From: DASUBV01 sp035763085
GTDB taxonomy: Bacteria > Actinomycetota > Actinomycetes > Streptosporangiales > Streptosporangiaceae
Reading direction: 5' to 3'
Assembly (NCBI GenBank): GCA_035763085.1
Contig: DASUBV010000276.1
Location: forward strand, 1-16,232
Length of the DNA stretch: 16,232 nt
The notes under the pieces are model-generated. The model was not told the DNA's origin, did no database searches, and saw only the letters and a list, made by a program, of their open reading frames with translations. Below are positions 7,752-14,787 of the stretch, piece after piece (position 1 is the first letter of the stretch; the number at the start of each line of letters is the position of its first letter). The position numbers and the translations under genes were made by a program.

Positions 7752-8222
7752 CTACCTGTCGCCGCGCTCCTGGCGGCGACGCCAGCGCTCTTCCAGGCGC
7801 TCCATCATGGACGCTCCGGCGGGCCGGCTCTGCCGGGCGGCTTTCCTGCCCCCGGGCCGGCCAGCACTCCGGCCGCCGGCCCGGCCCCCGGGCCGGCCAG
7901 CGCTCCGGCCGCCGGGCCGGCTGCCTGCCAGCCCGCGACCGGAGGTAATGCCGCTCATGTGCCGGTAGCTGGACAGCGCCCACATGCTGCAGGCCAGCAT
8001 CACCACGAAGCCAGCGGCCCCGATCCACGGATTCTTGGTGGCCACCCCGGCCACCAGCAGCCCCACGCCGACCAGGAAACCCAGTGCCGCCTGGATGAGT
8101 CGCCGCCGGTAGTGCACCCGGGGGTCGCTGGCCCGCACAGCGCGGGCAAACCGCGGATGCTCGGCATAGAGCGCCTGCTCAATCTGCTCGAGCTGGCGCT
8201 GCTCGTGCTCAGAGAGCGGCAC
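7752..8222 (-). CDS. DUF3040 domain-containing small membrane protein
   Basis: The 156-residue product begins with the family signature VPLSEHEQRQLEQIEQALYA. It then has two membrane helices (about residues 41-61 and 66-85), followed by an Arg/Gly-rich positively charged tail with an internal 12-residue duplication. It ends in a charged stretch, MMERLEERWRRRQERGDR. I chose GTG 8222 because family members start at Met-Pro-Leu-Ser-Glu and GGGAGG lies 4 nt upstream. ATG 8234 would add four residues. It lies 83 bp downstream of dinB, a pairing common in actinobacteria, and is probably co-transcribed. Function unknown. Confidence 0.88.
   Translation of the reverse strand: MPLSEHEQRQLEQIEQALYAEHPRFARAVRASDPRVHYRRRLIQAALGFLVGVGLLVAGVATKNPWIGAAGFVVMLACSMWALSSYRHMSGITSGRGLAGSRPGGRSAGRPGGRAGGRSAGRPGGRKAARQSRPAGASMMERLEERWRRRQERGDR
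7849..7920. repeat. 36-bp tandem duplication inside the DUF3040 gene
   Basis: Bases 7849-7884 and 7885-7920 are two adjacent 36-bp copies differing at two positions. The unit is a multiple of three, so it adds 12 residues (a GRSAGRPGGR-type block) without shifting the frame. The near identity suggests a recent slippage or unequal exchange event. Confidence 0.85.
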
Positions 8223-8305
8223 GTTGCCTCCCATGGACTCACGCAGGGACGGGCTCGATGACCATCGCCACACGGCCTTACGCCCAGAATACGAGCGCTG
8301 GTGCG

Positions 8306-9571
8306 TCATGGGGAAGGGTACACGTCGCCTGGCACTGGCCGGCCCGGCGCGCCAGGCCGCGGCCGCCGGGCCGGATCAGCCCGGTCCGGGTCCACCAGGG
8401 CCGCTGGCCGCACCGCCCCGGACCCGAACCGGCTGGTAATCCGGTCCAGCGCGCGTTCCGCCTCGCGCCAGGACTGCGGCCGCTCCTCCCCCAGCTCCAG
8501 CTGGGTCGCGGCGGCCGCGGCCGGGACCAGGCCCGCCGCCCGCACGCCGACCAGCCGCAGCCGGGTCCGGGCCCCCAGGCCCGAGCCCGCGTACAGGGCA
8601 CAGGCGGTCGCGTAGATCTGGTTGGCGACATCGGTGGGCTCGGGCAGCGTCCGCGACCGGGTAATTGTGGTGAAATCGGCCATCCGCAGCTTCACCACGA
8701 CGGTCCGGGCGGCGTAGCCGCCTGAGCGCAGGCCCCGCGCTGTCCGGCCGGACAGCCGCAGCAGCTCCCGGCGGATCACCTCCGGATCGTCGATGTCCTC
8801 GGCGAAGGTTTCCTCGGCGCCGATGCTCTTCTCCGCCACCACCCGCTCGACCCGGCGGTCATCGCGCCCGGCTGCCAGCGCGGACAGGTGGGCCGCGGCC
8901 GCCTTGCCCAGGGCCGGCTCGAGGACGCCGACCGGGGTGGCGGCGATATCGCCGACCGTGCGCAGCCCCAGCCGGGCCAGCGTCCTGGCCGTCTTGGCCC
9001 CGACACCCCACAGCGCGGAGACCGGCAGCGGGTGCAGGAACTCCAGGATCCCGGTGGCCGGGATGACCAGCAGGCCATCGGGCTTGCAGTGCACCGAGGC
9101 CAGCTTGGCCAGGAACTTGTTCACCGCGATGCCCACCGAGCAGGTGATGCCCTGCTGCTCGGCCACCTGGGTCCGGATGAGCTGGCCGATCACGGCCGGC
9201 GGGCCAAGCCGCCGCAAAGCCCCCGATACATCCAGGAATGCCTCATCCAGCGAGAGCGGCTCCACCTCCGGGGTGACGGACCGGAAGATGCCCATGACTT
9301 CCCTGGACACCGATCCGTACAAACCGTGCCGGGGCGGGATGATCACCGCCTGCGGGCACAGGTTCCGGGCCCGGGCGACGGGCATGGCCGACCGGACCCC
9401 GTAAGCCCTGGCCTCGTAGGTGGCCGACAGGACCACGCTCCGGCCGGAGGCCTGCCCGACGATGACCGGGCGGCCGGCCAGCTCGGGCCGGTCCCGGATC
9501 TCGACACTGGCGTAGAAGGCGTCCATGTCCACGTGCAGGATGCCGCAGCCGGTGTCATCGACACTGCTCAC
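8306..9571 (-). CDS. dinB: DNA polymerase IV (Y-family, error-prone)
   Basis: This is a translesion DNA polymerase. The 421-residue product has the Y-family catalytic residues D15 in HVDMDAFYASVE and D109/E110 in LSLDEAFLDV. It also has the TYEARAYGVRSAMP finger block (51-64), CSVGIAVNKFLAKLAS and the helix-hairpin-helix WGVGAKTARTLARLGLRT. The little-finger domain follows. QLEL at 357-360 near the end is a possible beta-clamp contact, although it lacks the terminal Phe of the best motif. The start is GTG 9571 with only a weak AGGG upstream. The last about 40 residues are a Pro/Arg-rich tail. DUF3040 lies downstream on the same strand. I see no obvious SOS box upstream, where a 14-bp tandem repeat lies instead. 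Confidence 0.94.
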   Translation of the reverse strand: MSSVDDTGCGILHVDMDAFYASVEIRDRPELAGRPVIVGQASGRSVVLSATYEARAYGVRSAMPVARARNLCPQAVIIPPRHGLYGSVSREVMGIFRSVTPEVEPLSLDEAFLDVSGALRRLGPPAVIGQLIRTQVAEQQGITCSVGIAVNKFLAKLASVHCKPDGLLVIPATGILEFLHPLPVSALWGVGAKTARTLARLGLRTVGDIAATPVGVLEPALGKAAAAHLSALAAGRDDRRVERVVAEKSIGAEETFAEDIDDPEVIRRELLRLSGRTARGLRSGGYAARTVVVKLRMADFTTITRSRTLPEPTDVANQIYATACALYAGSGLGARTRLRLVGVRAAGLVPAAAAATQLELGEERPQSWREAERALDRITSRFGSGAVRPAALVDPDRADPARRPRPGAPGRPVPGDVYPSP

Positions 9572-9609
9572 GCGGCGACCCTAGCGCCAGGGTCCGACAG
9601 TGCAGCCCG

Positions 9610-9707
9610 CCCGTTCGGCCCCGCCCGTTCGGCCCCGCCGGTGCGGCGCCGCCCGTCCGGCTCGGCCGGTGCGGCTCCGCCCGTGCCGCCCGGCCGGCGC
9701 GGCCGTC
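9610..9707. repeat. 14-bp imperfect tandem repeat between nusB and dinB
   Basis: From 9610 the spacer is built of 14-bp units of the form CC(C/G)GT(N)CGGC(N)C(C/G)G. The first two are identical (CCCGTTCGGCCCCG), then come four diverged units to 9693 and a seventh, poor one. It begins about 40 bp upstream of dinB and ends just past the nusB stop. It encodes nothing recognisable. Confidence 0.75.
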
Positions 9708-9717
9708 CGGAGCCGCG

Positions 9718-10128
9718 CTACAGCGCCAGGCCGGGCTTGAGCTCGAGCAGCCGGGCCAGCAGCCCGTTGACGAACGACGGCGACCCGTCGGTGGACAGGT
9801 CGCGGGCCAGCTGGACGCCCTCGCTGATCGCCACCGCGTCCGGCACGTCATCGCGCCACAGCAGCTCGTAAGCGCCGATCCGCAGGATGTTGCGGTCCAC
9901 GGCCGGCATCCGGTCCAGCGTCCAGCCCTGCGAGTGCGCGCTCAGCAGCTCGTCGATCTGGCCGCGGTGCTCGTGCACCCCCCGCACCAGCTCCGCGGCG
10001 TACGGCGAGACGGGCGGGCTGGCCGCGGCCAGCCGCTCGTCCAGCAGCTCCAGGACCGGCGCCGACCTGATCTCGGCCTCGAACAGGATGTCCAGCGCCC
10101 GCTTGCGGGCCTTACTGCGGGCGGCCAT
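9718..10128 (-). CDS. nusB: Transcription antitermination factor NusB
   Basis: NusB binds boxA RNA with NusE (ribosomal protein S10) and supports antitermination of rRNA transcription. The 136-residue all-helical product shows the family start ARSKARKRALDILFEAE, the central WTLDRMPAVDRNILRIGAYEL, and the closing DAVAISEGVQLARDLST and SFVNGLLARLL blocks. Length is typical. ATG 10128 lies 9 nt after the efp stop with no strong ribosome site, so translation is probably coupled to efp. It is the last gene of the pepP-efp-nusB series. Confidence 0.96.
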   Translation of the reverse strand: MAARSKARKRALDILFEAEIRSAPVLELLDERLAAASPPVSPYAAELVRGVHEHRGQIDELLSAHSQGWTLDRMPAVDRNILRIGAYELLWRDDVPDAVAISEGVQLARDLSTDGSPSFVNGLLARLLELKPGLAL

Positions 10129-10137
10129 GCCGGAGTG

Positions 10138-10695
10138 TCACGCCCGGCCGAGATAGTCGCCGGTGCGGGTGTCGACCCGGATCTTCTCGCCGGTGGTGAT
10201 GAACAGCGGGACCTGGATCTGTGCCCCGGTCTCCAGCGTGGCGGGCTTGGTGCCGCCGGTCGACCGGTCGCCCTGCAGGCCGGGGTCGGTCTGGCTGACC
10301 GTCAGCTCCACCGCGGCGGGCAGCTCCACGTACAGCGGCGTGCCCTCGTTGAACGCGATCGTCGCCGTCTGCTCTTCCAGCAGGTAGTCGGCCATGCCGC
10401 CGACCACCGAGGCCGGGATGTGCGGCTGATCGTAGTCCTGGGTGTCCATGAAGACGAAGTCCTCGCCCTCGCGGTACAGGTACTGCATCTCCCGCTTGTC
10501 CACGCTGGCGGTCTCGACCCGGACGCCGGCGTTGAAGGTCCGGTCGACAACCTTGCCTGATAGCACGTTCTTCAGCTTGGTGCGCACGAATGCGCCGCCC
10601 TTGCCCGGCTTGACGTGCTGGAATTCCACGACACTCCAGAGCTGGCCGTCGATGCTCAGGGTCATGCCGTTCTTGAGGTCGTTGGTGGTGGCCAC
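10138..10695 (-). CDS. efp: Translation elongation factor P
   Basis: EF-P binds the ribosome between P and E sites and relieves stalling at consecutive prolines. The 185-residue product has the KOW-like N-terminal domain with the loop KPGKGGAFVRTKLKNV. K32 at its tip is the position that is post-translationally modified in many bacteria. Two OB-like domains follow, including the signature-like GLQGDRSTGGTKPATLETG. Length is exactly typical. The start is GTG 10695 with AGGAGA 9 nt upstream. It is 58 bp downstream of pepP, with a hairpin in the gap, and nusB follows after 9 nt. No EpmA/EpmB-type modification gene is in the window. Confidence 0.98.
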   Translation of the reverse strand: MATTNDLKNGMTLSIDGQLWSVVEFQHVKPGKGGAFVRTKLKNVLSGKVVDRTFNAGVRVETASVDKREMQYLYREGEDFVFMDTQDYDQPHIPASVVGGMADYLLEEQTATIAFNEGTPLYVELPAAVELTVSQTDPGLQGDRSTGGTKPATLETGAQIQVPLFITTGEKIRVDTRTGDYLGRA

Positions 10696-10737
10696 GTCTG
10701 TCTTTCTCCTGCGCGCATCCGGGACCGCGGCCCGTGC

Positions 10738-10753
10738 CGCGAGGCGTCTCGCG
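10738..10753 (-). terminator. Hairpin directly after the pepP stop
   Basis: Immediately after the pepP TGA the minus strand has a 6-bp perfect stem CGCGAG / CTCGCG with a 4-nt loop ACGC. There is no T run. It lies in the 58-bp pepP-efp spacer and could reduce read-through or stabilise transcript ends. Confidence 0.4.
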
Positions 10754-11878
10754 TCACAGGACGAGCAGTTCCTTAGTGGTCATGGTCAGAATCTCCGCCG
10801 GTTCCGCCGCCCCGCTGCCGTCCGCGCGGATCACCACAGTGTCCTCGATCCTGACGCCGCCCCTGCCAGGCAGGTAGATGCCTGGCTCAACGGTGACGGG
10901 AACCCGGTCCATGAGTGTACCTGTCCGGCCATGCCCGATGATCGGTGCTTCGTGTACCTCCAGGCCCACTCCGTGGCCCAGGCCGTGGCCGAAGTACTCG
11001 CCGTAGCCGGCGGCGGCGATCAGGTCCCTGGCCGTCGCGTCCAGCTCGCCCACGCCGGTGCCAGGCCGCGCGGCGGCCACGCCGGCCAGCTGCGCGGCGG
11101 CGACCAGGTCGTAGATCTCGCGCTGCCAGGCCGCCGGCTCGCCCAGCGCCACTGTCCGGGTCATGTCCGCGTGGTAGCCGCCCAGCCGGGCGCCGCAGTC
11201 GATGGTGACCAGGTCTCCCGCCGCGAGCACGCGCCCGCCGGGCGCGTGGTGCGGGACCGCGCCGTTCGGGCCGCTGGCGACGATCGTGTCGAAGGCGGGG
11301 CCGTCGGCGCCGTGGTCGGTCATCAGGCGCTCCAGCGCGACGGCCAGTTCCCGCTCCGTGCGGCCGGGCCCGGTCTGGTCCAGCAGGTCAGCGAAGGCCG
11401 CGTCGGTGATGGCGCAGGCGCGGTGCAGCAGCCCGATCTCGGTGTCGTCCTTGACCATCCGGAGTTCTTCCACGGCATGGCCGAGCGGCACCAGCCGCAC
11501 CGCCTCGCCCAGCGCAGCGGCCAGCTCGTCATGCCGCTCCACGGTCATCTCCTGCGCCTCGAAGGCCAGCACCGTCACGCCCCTGCGGGCGGCCAGCCGG
11601 GCCAGCGCGGTCTCGACCAGCCGGTCGCAGACCAGCTCCAGGTCGGCGCAGTCGCGGGCCGCCGCCTCCGCATAGCGCGAGTCGGTGGCCAGCACCGCTT
11701 GGCCGCCGGCCGGGATCAGCACCGCGGCATTCGAGCTGACCAGCCCGGTCAGGTAGCGGACGTTGGCCGGGCTGGTGATCAGCGCAGCCCCGGCAGCGGC
11801 CCCGGCGTCGGGCCCTGCAGCGGCAGCGGCCAGGGAAGCCTGGGCCCGCGCCCGGCGCGCGGCGTGTATCTGCGGCAT
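10754..11878 (-). CDS. pepP: Xaa-Pro aminopeptidase (M24 family)
   Basis: A dimetal aminopeptidase that removes an N-terminal residue preceding proline. The 374-residue product has an N-terminal creatinase-like domain (about 1-140) and the pita-bread catalytic domain. All five metal ligands are visible: D227 in TIDCGA, D238 in YHADMTRT, H302 in GHGLGHGVGLEVHEAP, E331 in VEPGIYLPG and E345 in GVRIEDT. The product is short relative to E. coli PepP and close to the PepQ/YpdF-like subgroup common beside efp. ATG 11878 has no clear ribosome site. It lies 20 bp after the ndh stop, so co-transcription with ndh is likely. The pepP-efp-nusB order is conserved in actinobacteria. Confidence 0.94.
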   Translation of the reverse strand: MPQIHAARRARAQASLAAAAAGPDAGAAAGAALITSPANVRYLTGLVSSNAAVLIPAGGQAVLATDSRYAEAAARDCADLELVCDRLVETALARLAARRGVTVLAFEAQEMTVERHDELAAALGEAVRLVPLGHAVEELRMVKDDTEIGLLHRACAITDAAFADLLDQTGPGRTERELAVALERLMTDHGADGPAFDTIVASGPNGAVPHHAPGGRVLAAGDLVTIDCGARLGGYHADMTRTVALGEPAAWQREIYDLVAAAQLAGVAAARPGTGVGELDATARDLIAAAGYGEYFGHGLGHGVGLEVHEAPIIGHGRTGTLMDRVPVTVEPGIYLPGRGGVRIEDTVVIRADGSGAAEPAEILTMTTKELLVL

Positions 11879-11898
11879 GAGGCGACTGTAGGCGCGCC

Positions 11899-13170
11899 TC
11901 AGCTATCGGTCTCCGGCGGGTCGTCGCCGACCAGGATCCCGCCGCCCCGGCTCCAGGTCAGGTACCGCCAGGACAGGTTGACCAGAGCCACCAGCCGGTT
12001 GCGGTTGCCCAGCAGCGTGTACAGGTGCAGGGCTAGCCAGGCCAGCCAGGCCAGCGTGCCGCGCATCCGGACGCCGACCGGCAGCTCCACCACCGCCGAC
12101 CGGCGGCCGATCGTGGCCATGATCCCCTTGTCGTGGTAGCGGAAGGACTCGGTGCCCTGGCCGGCCAGCAGCCGCCGGACCTGCCGGGCGGCGAACCGGC
12201 CCTGCTGGATGGCCGGCTGAGCCAGCTGGGCGACCGGATGGCTGGAGCTGACCGAGATGTCCCCCGCGGCGAAAATCCGGTCCTGGCCCTCGATCCGCAG
12301 GTCGGGGCCGACTGCCAGGCGCCCGGCCCGGCCGCTGGGCAGGCCCAGCCGGCCGGTGGCGCCCGGAGCCGCCACCCCCGCCGCCCACACCGTCACGTCG
12401 CTGGCCAGCGTGGTGCCGTCGGCCAGCAGCACGCCGTCGCTGGTCACCTCGCGGATGGCGGCGCCCAGCCGGACGTCGACGCCGCGGTCGAGCAGCTGGC
12501 GCCGCGCGTACTCCTGCTGATGCGGCCGGAAGGCGGCCAGCAGCGCCGGCGCCTGCTCGACCAGGGTGACCTGGATGCGCTGCGGGCTGATGGTGGGGAA
12601 CGCGGCCGGCAGCGCGATGTTGCGCAGCTCGGCCAGGGTCCCGGCGAGCTCGACGCCGGTCGCGCCGCCGCCGGCGATGGTGACGGCCAGCCCGCCGTCG
12701 CGGCCGTTCTGGCTGAGCCGCTCCAGCTGGCCGATGAGCTGCTCGCGCAGCGCTACCGCGTCCCGGCGGGTGTACAGGCTCATGCTGTGCTTGTCGGCGC
12801 CGGGGATGCCGAAGAAGTTCGCGCTGACGCCGGTGGCCAGGATCAGGTAGTCGTATGTGAGCTGCGCGCCGTCGTCGAGGGAGACGACCCGGCTGGCGGT
12901 GTCGATGCCGGTCATCATCGCCTTGTGGAACCGGGCCCCGGTCCTGCGGGTCACCGACCACAGCGGGTAGGCCACGTCGGAGGACGTCAGCCCAGCCGTC
13001 GCCACCTGGTACAGCAGAGGCTGGAAGGTGCTGTAGAGATTGCGGTCGACCAGCGTGACTAGCGCCCCGCTGCCCTTGAGCTCATTCAGGGCCGCCAGCC
13101 CCGCGAACCCGCCGCCGACGATGACGACGCGCGGGCCGCCAGCCTGCGGCGGTCGTCGCGATACTCCCAT
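11899..13170 (-). CDS. ndh: Type II NADH dehydrogenase (NDH-2)
   Basis: A monotopic membrane flavoprotein that passes electrons from NADH to quinone without pumping protons. The 423-residue product has the FAD-binding VVIVGGGFAGLAAL (about 15-28), the NAD-binding VTIAGGGATGVELAGTLAEL (163-182), the second FAD motif FAAGDIS (300-306) and the quinone-site motif AQPAIQQG (317-324). A hydrophobic C-terminal membrane-attachment segment lies at about 370-405 (TLAWLAWLALHLYTLLG). ATG 13170 is preferred because CGGAG lies 6 nt upstream. GTG 13197 would add nine unconserved residues. It sits 20 bp before pepP and may drive the ndh-pepP-efp-nusB unit. A hairpin-rich leader lies upstream. Confidence 0.93.
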   Translation of the reverse strand: MGVSRRPPQAGGPRVVIVGGGFAGLAALNELKGSGALVTLVDRNLYSTFQPLLYQVATAGLTSSDVAYPLWSVTRRTGARFHKAMMTGIDTASRVVSLDDGAQLTYDYLILATGVSANFFGIPGADKHSMSLYTRRDAVALREQLIGQLERLSQNGRDGGLAVTIAGGGATGVELAGTLAELRNIALPAAFPTISPQRIQVTLVEQAPALLAAFRPHQQEYARRQLLDRGVDVRLGAAIREVTSDGVLLADGTTLASDVTVWAAGVAAPGATGRLGLPSGRAGRLAVGPDLRIEGQDRIFAAGDISVSSSHPVAQLAQPAIQQGRFAARQVRRLLAGQGTESFRYHDKGIMATIGRRSAVVELPVGVRMRGTLAWLAWLALHLYTLLGNRNRLVALVNLSWRYLTWSRGGGILVGDDPPETDS

Positions 13171-13224
13171 GATCTGCTCCGATCCGTGCTCGGGCACTCA
13201 GGAGCCCAGCCACCGCTGGAACCC

Positions 13225-13255
13225 CCAGGGCCGGGGACCTGCCCCGGACCCCTGG
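13225..13255 (-). promoter_or_regulatory. Long hairpin upstream of ndh
   Basis: CCAGGGCCGGGG (13225-13236) pairs with CCCCGG plus CCCTGG (13242-13255), with a 2-nt bulge and a 5-nt loop. It lies about 55 bp before the ndh ATG and could be a leader hairpin or attenuator. There is no T run. Confidence 0.4.
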
Positions 13256-13271
13256 AGGCAGCCACTGCAAA

Positions 13272-13302
13272 CCCGGAGCGGGGGGCAGCATTCCGCTCCG
13301 GG
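13272..13302. promoter_or_regulatory. Perfect 10-bp inverted repeat upstream of ndh
   Basis: CCCGGAGCGG (13272-13281) and CCGCTCCGGG (13293-13302) are exact reverse complements around an 11-nt loop. The palindrome GCAGGAATCCTGC (13302-13314) follows at once. This could be an operator or an RNA hairpin. The sequence does not decide between them. Confidence 0.45.
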
Positions 13303-13472
13303 CAGGAATCCTGCGGGCGGCTTGCCCCATTTGGGCCTGCCCGCCTCGCGGCCGGCTAACCCCCGGCGGGCCGCCTGACCCCGCCGCTGGCGCCGGGGCA
13401 CGGCGCCCCGCCGCCTGGCAGGCTCCAGGAGGTGGCCCCGGGCTCGTACAGGTAACTGCCCTTGAGGGGCAG

Positions 13473-13485
13473 CGGGCCAGGCCCG
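13473..13485. promoter_or_regulatory. Palindrome next to the sigma-gene promoter
   Basis: CGGGCC-A-GGCCCG is a 13-bp palindrome ending 2 bp before the predicted -35 GTTT. The hairpin CTGCCC / GGGCAG (13456-13472) lies directly before it. The position suits an activator or repressor site, but such palindromes also arise by chance in DNA this rich in GC. Confidence 0.3.
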
Positions 13486-13487
13486 AT

Positions 13488-13511
13488 GTTTATTTCCCGT
13501 GCAGCGGGCAT
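13488..13511 (+). promoter_or_regulatory. SigB/SigF-type promoter of the sigma gene
   Basis: GTTT (13488-13491) and GGGCAT (13506-13511) are separated by 14 bp. This fits the GTTT-N14-16-GGGTAT type recognised by the SigB/SigF family, with one mismatch in the -10. Transcription would start near 13518, about 35 nt before the GTG. Confidence 0.6.
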
Positions 13512-13552
13512 CCCGGAGGCGTCTGGTTCCCGGCTGACTTCGGGAGGCTCGC

Positions 13553-14404
13553 GTGACAACCATGTCGCTGCCTGGCACCGCCGGCCCGGCCCGGCCGGCC
13601 GGCGGCCCGGCCGGGCCCGCGGGCCTGGCGGCGCTCGACGACCCGCAGCTGCTGCGGCTGATTCACGAGCAGCCGCGCGGCAGCCAGGCCCGCGCGGCGG
13701 CCTGCGAGGTGCTCGTGGCCCGCTACGAGTCGCTGGTCCGGTCCTGCGCCCGGCGCTACCAGGGCAGCCCGGAATCGGCCGATGAGCTGATGCAGGTCGG
13801 CTACGTCGGCCTGATGAAGGCCATTAACCGGTTCGACCCCGATGTCGGCACCAGCCTGGCGCCCTATGCGCTGGCCTGTGTCAGCGGCGAGATCAAGCGG
13901 CATTTCCGGGACCGGCGCTGGCAGGTCCGGGTCAAGCGCTCGGCCCAGGAGCTGGTGCTGGAACTGCGCCAGGCCGCCGCCGACCTGGCCCAGCAGTTCC
14001 AGCGCACGCCGACCGACGCCGAGCTGGCCGGCTTCCTGCGGGTCAGCATCCCGGACGTGCAGGCCGCGCGCCGCGCGGACCTCGGCTTCTCGGCGTGGTC
14101 GCTGGATGCCCCGCTATCGGAGGAGAAGGAGGCCGGCAGCCTGGCCGAGCTGCTCGGCGCCGAGGACCCGCAGATGGAGCACGCGGTCGACATGGCCGCG
14201 CTCGGCGCGCACTGGAACGAGCTGCCCCGGCGCGAGCAGCGCATCCTGCTGCTGCGCTTCTACGGCAACCTGACCCAGGCCGAGATCGGCAAGCAGCTGG
14301 GCCTGTCCCAGATGCACGTGTCCCGCCTGATCACCCACTCGCTGGCCTTCCTGCGCGAACGCATGCTGGGCTCAGACCAGCCCGAGACGATCGGGTCATC
14401 ATGA
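13553..14404 (+). CDS. RNA polymerase sigma factor, SigB/SigF (stress/development) family
   Basis: An alternative sigma-70 factor without region 1. The 283-residue product has a low-complexity Pro/Gly/Ala N-terminus (1-25). Region 2 (about 53-122) includes ADELMQVGYVGLMKAINRFD, and region 3 (about 126-185) includes RTPTDAELAGFLRVS. Region 4 (218-270) has the helix-turn-helix LTQAEIGKQLGLSQMHVSRL. This layout matches the SigB/SigF/SigG group of actinobacteria and Bacillus, which are held inactive by anti-sigma kinases and released by anti-anti-sigma proteins. GTG 13553 has GGGAGG 5 nt upstream. ATG 13562 would be too far from it. The stop overlaps the next gene as ATGA. A SigF-like promoter upstream suggests autoregulation. 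No anti-sigma gene is adjacent. Confidence 0.93.
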   Translation: MTTMSLPGTAGPARPAGGPAGPAGLAALDDPQLLRLIHEQPRGSQARAAACEVLVARYESLVRSCARRYQGSPESADELMQVGYVGLMKAINRFDPDVGTSLAPYALACVSGEIKRHFRDRRWQVRVKRSAQELVLELRQAAADLAQQFQRTPTDAELAGFLRVSIPDVQAARRADLGFSAWSLDAPLSEEKEAGSLAELLGAEDPQMEHAVDMAALGAHWNELPRREQRILLLRFYGNLTQAEIGKQLGLSQMHVSRLITHSLAFLRERMLGSDQPETIGSS

Positions 14405-14787
14405 GGTCGGCGGCTGGCCTGGCCCTGCTGGCAGCCGGCGCCATCCTGACCTTGGCCGTGACCGCGCAGGTGCCGGGCATCAACCTGCGCGCCGCCGGGG
14501 TGATCCTCATCGTCACCGGCATCGTCGCGCTGATCCCGCCGGCGCGGGCCGCCGCGCTGCTGCACCGCGGCCGGCCCGGCGGGCAGCAGCCGTCCGGGCC
14601 GCCCGGACCGGACGCCGGCGGGACCGGCGAGCCCGGCGAGCCGGCCTACCCGGCGTACTTGCTGCAGGATCCCGCGGTGCTGGCCGCCGAGGTACTCAAC
14701 GGCGCCAGGGCCGCCCGGGCCGGCGCGTCAGCGAGCCCCCGAGCCCTGCGCTCCGTCGGCCAGGACGGCCAGGACGGGGACGCTTAG
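14401..14787 (+). CDS. Small two-helix membrane protein, DUF6458-like
   Basis: The 128-residue product starts at ATG 14401, overlapping the sigma stop as ATGA, so it should be translationally coupled. Longer readings of this frame run inside the sigma gene and are not credible. Residues 4-22 and 31-47 are membrane helices joined by AQVPGINLR, the layout of the DUF6458 family (helix, short loop with PGI-L, helix). The rest is a Gly/Pro/Ala-rich, probably cytoplasmic tail with YPAYLLQDPAVLAAEVL in the middle. Its last 92 bases overlap the 3' end of the opposing phosphatase gene. Function unknown. The coupling suggests a role in the same stress response. Confidence 0.72.
   Translation: MRSAAGLALLAAGAILTLAVTAQVPGINLRAAGVILIVTGIVALIPPARAAALLHRGRPGGQQPSGPPGPDAGGTGEPGEPAYPAYLLQDPAVLAAEVLNGARAARAGASASPRALRSVGQDGQDGDA

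Larger units (their letters stand above)
13171..13552. other. Divergent spacer between ndh and the sigma gene, rich in inverted repeats
   Basis: No convincing gene on either strand. The spacer holds at least six inverted repeats in a row: 13225-13255, 13272-13302, 13302-13314, 13389-13407, 13456-13472 and 13473-13485. The sigma promoter follows at 13488-13511. The first three are nearest ndh and could act in its leader. The last two sit just upstream of the sigma -35. Confidence 0.7.

Noticed and set aside
14095..14400. Upstream extension of the DUF6458-like gene into the sigma gene
   Set aside because: The extension is an out-of-frame shadow of sigma region 4. ATG 14401 with ATGA coupling gives a clean family-like N-terminus.
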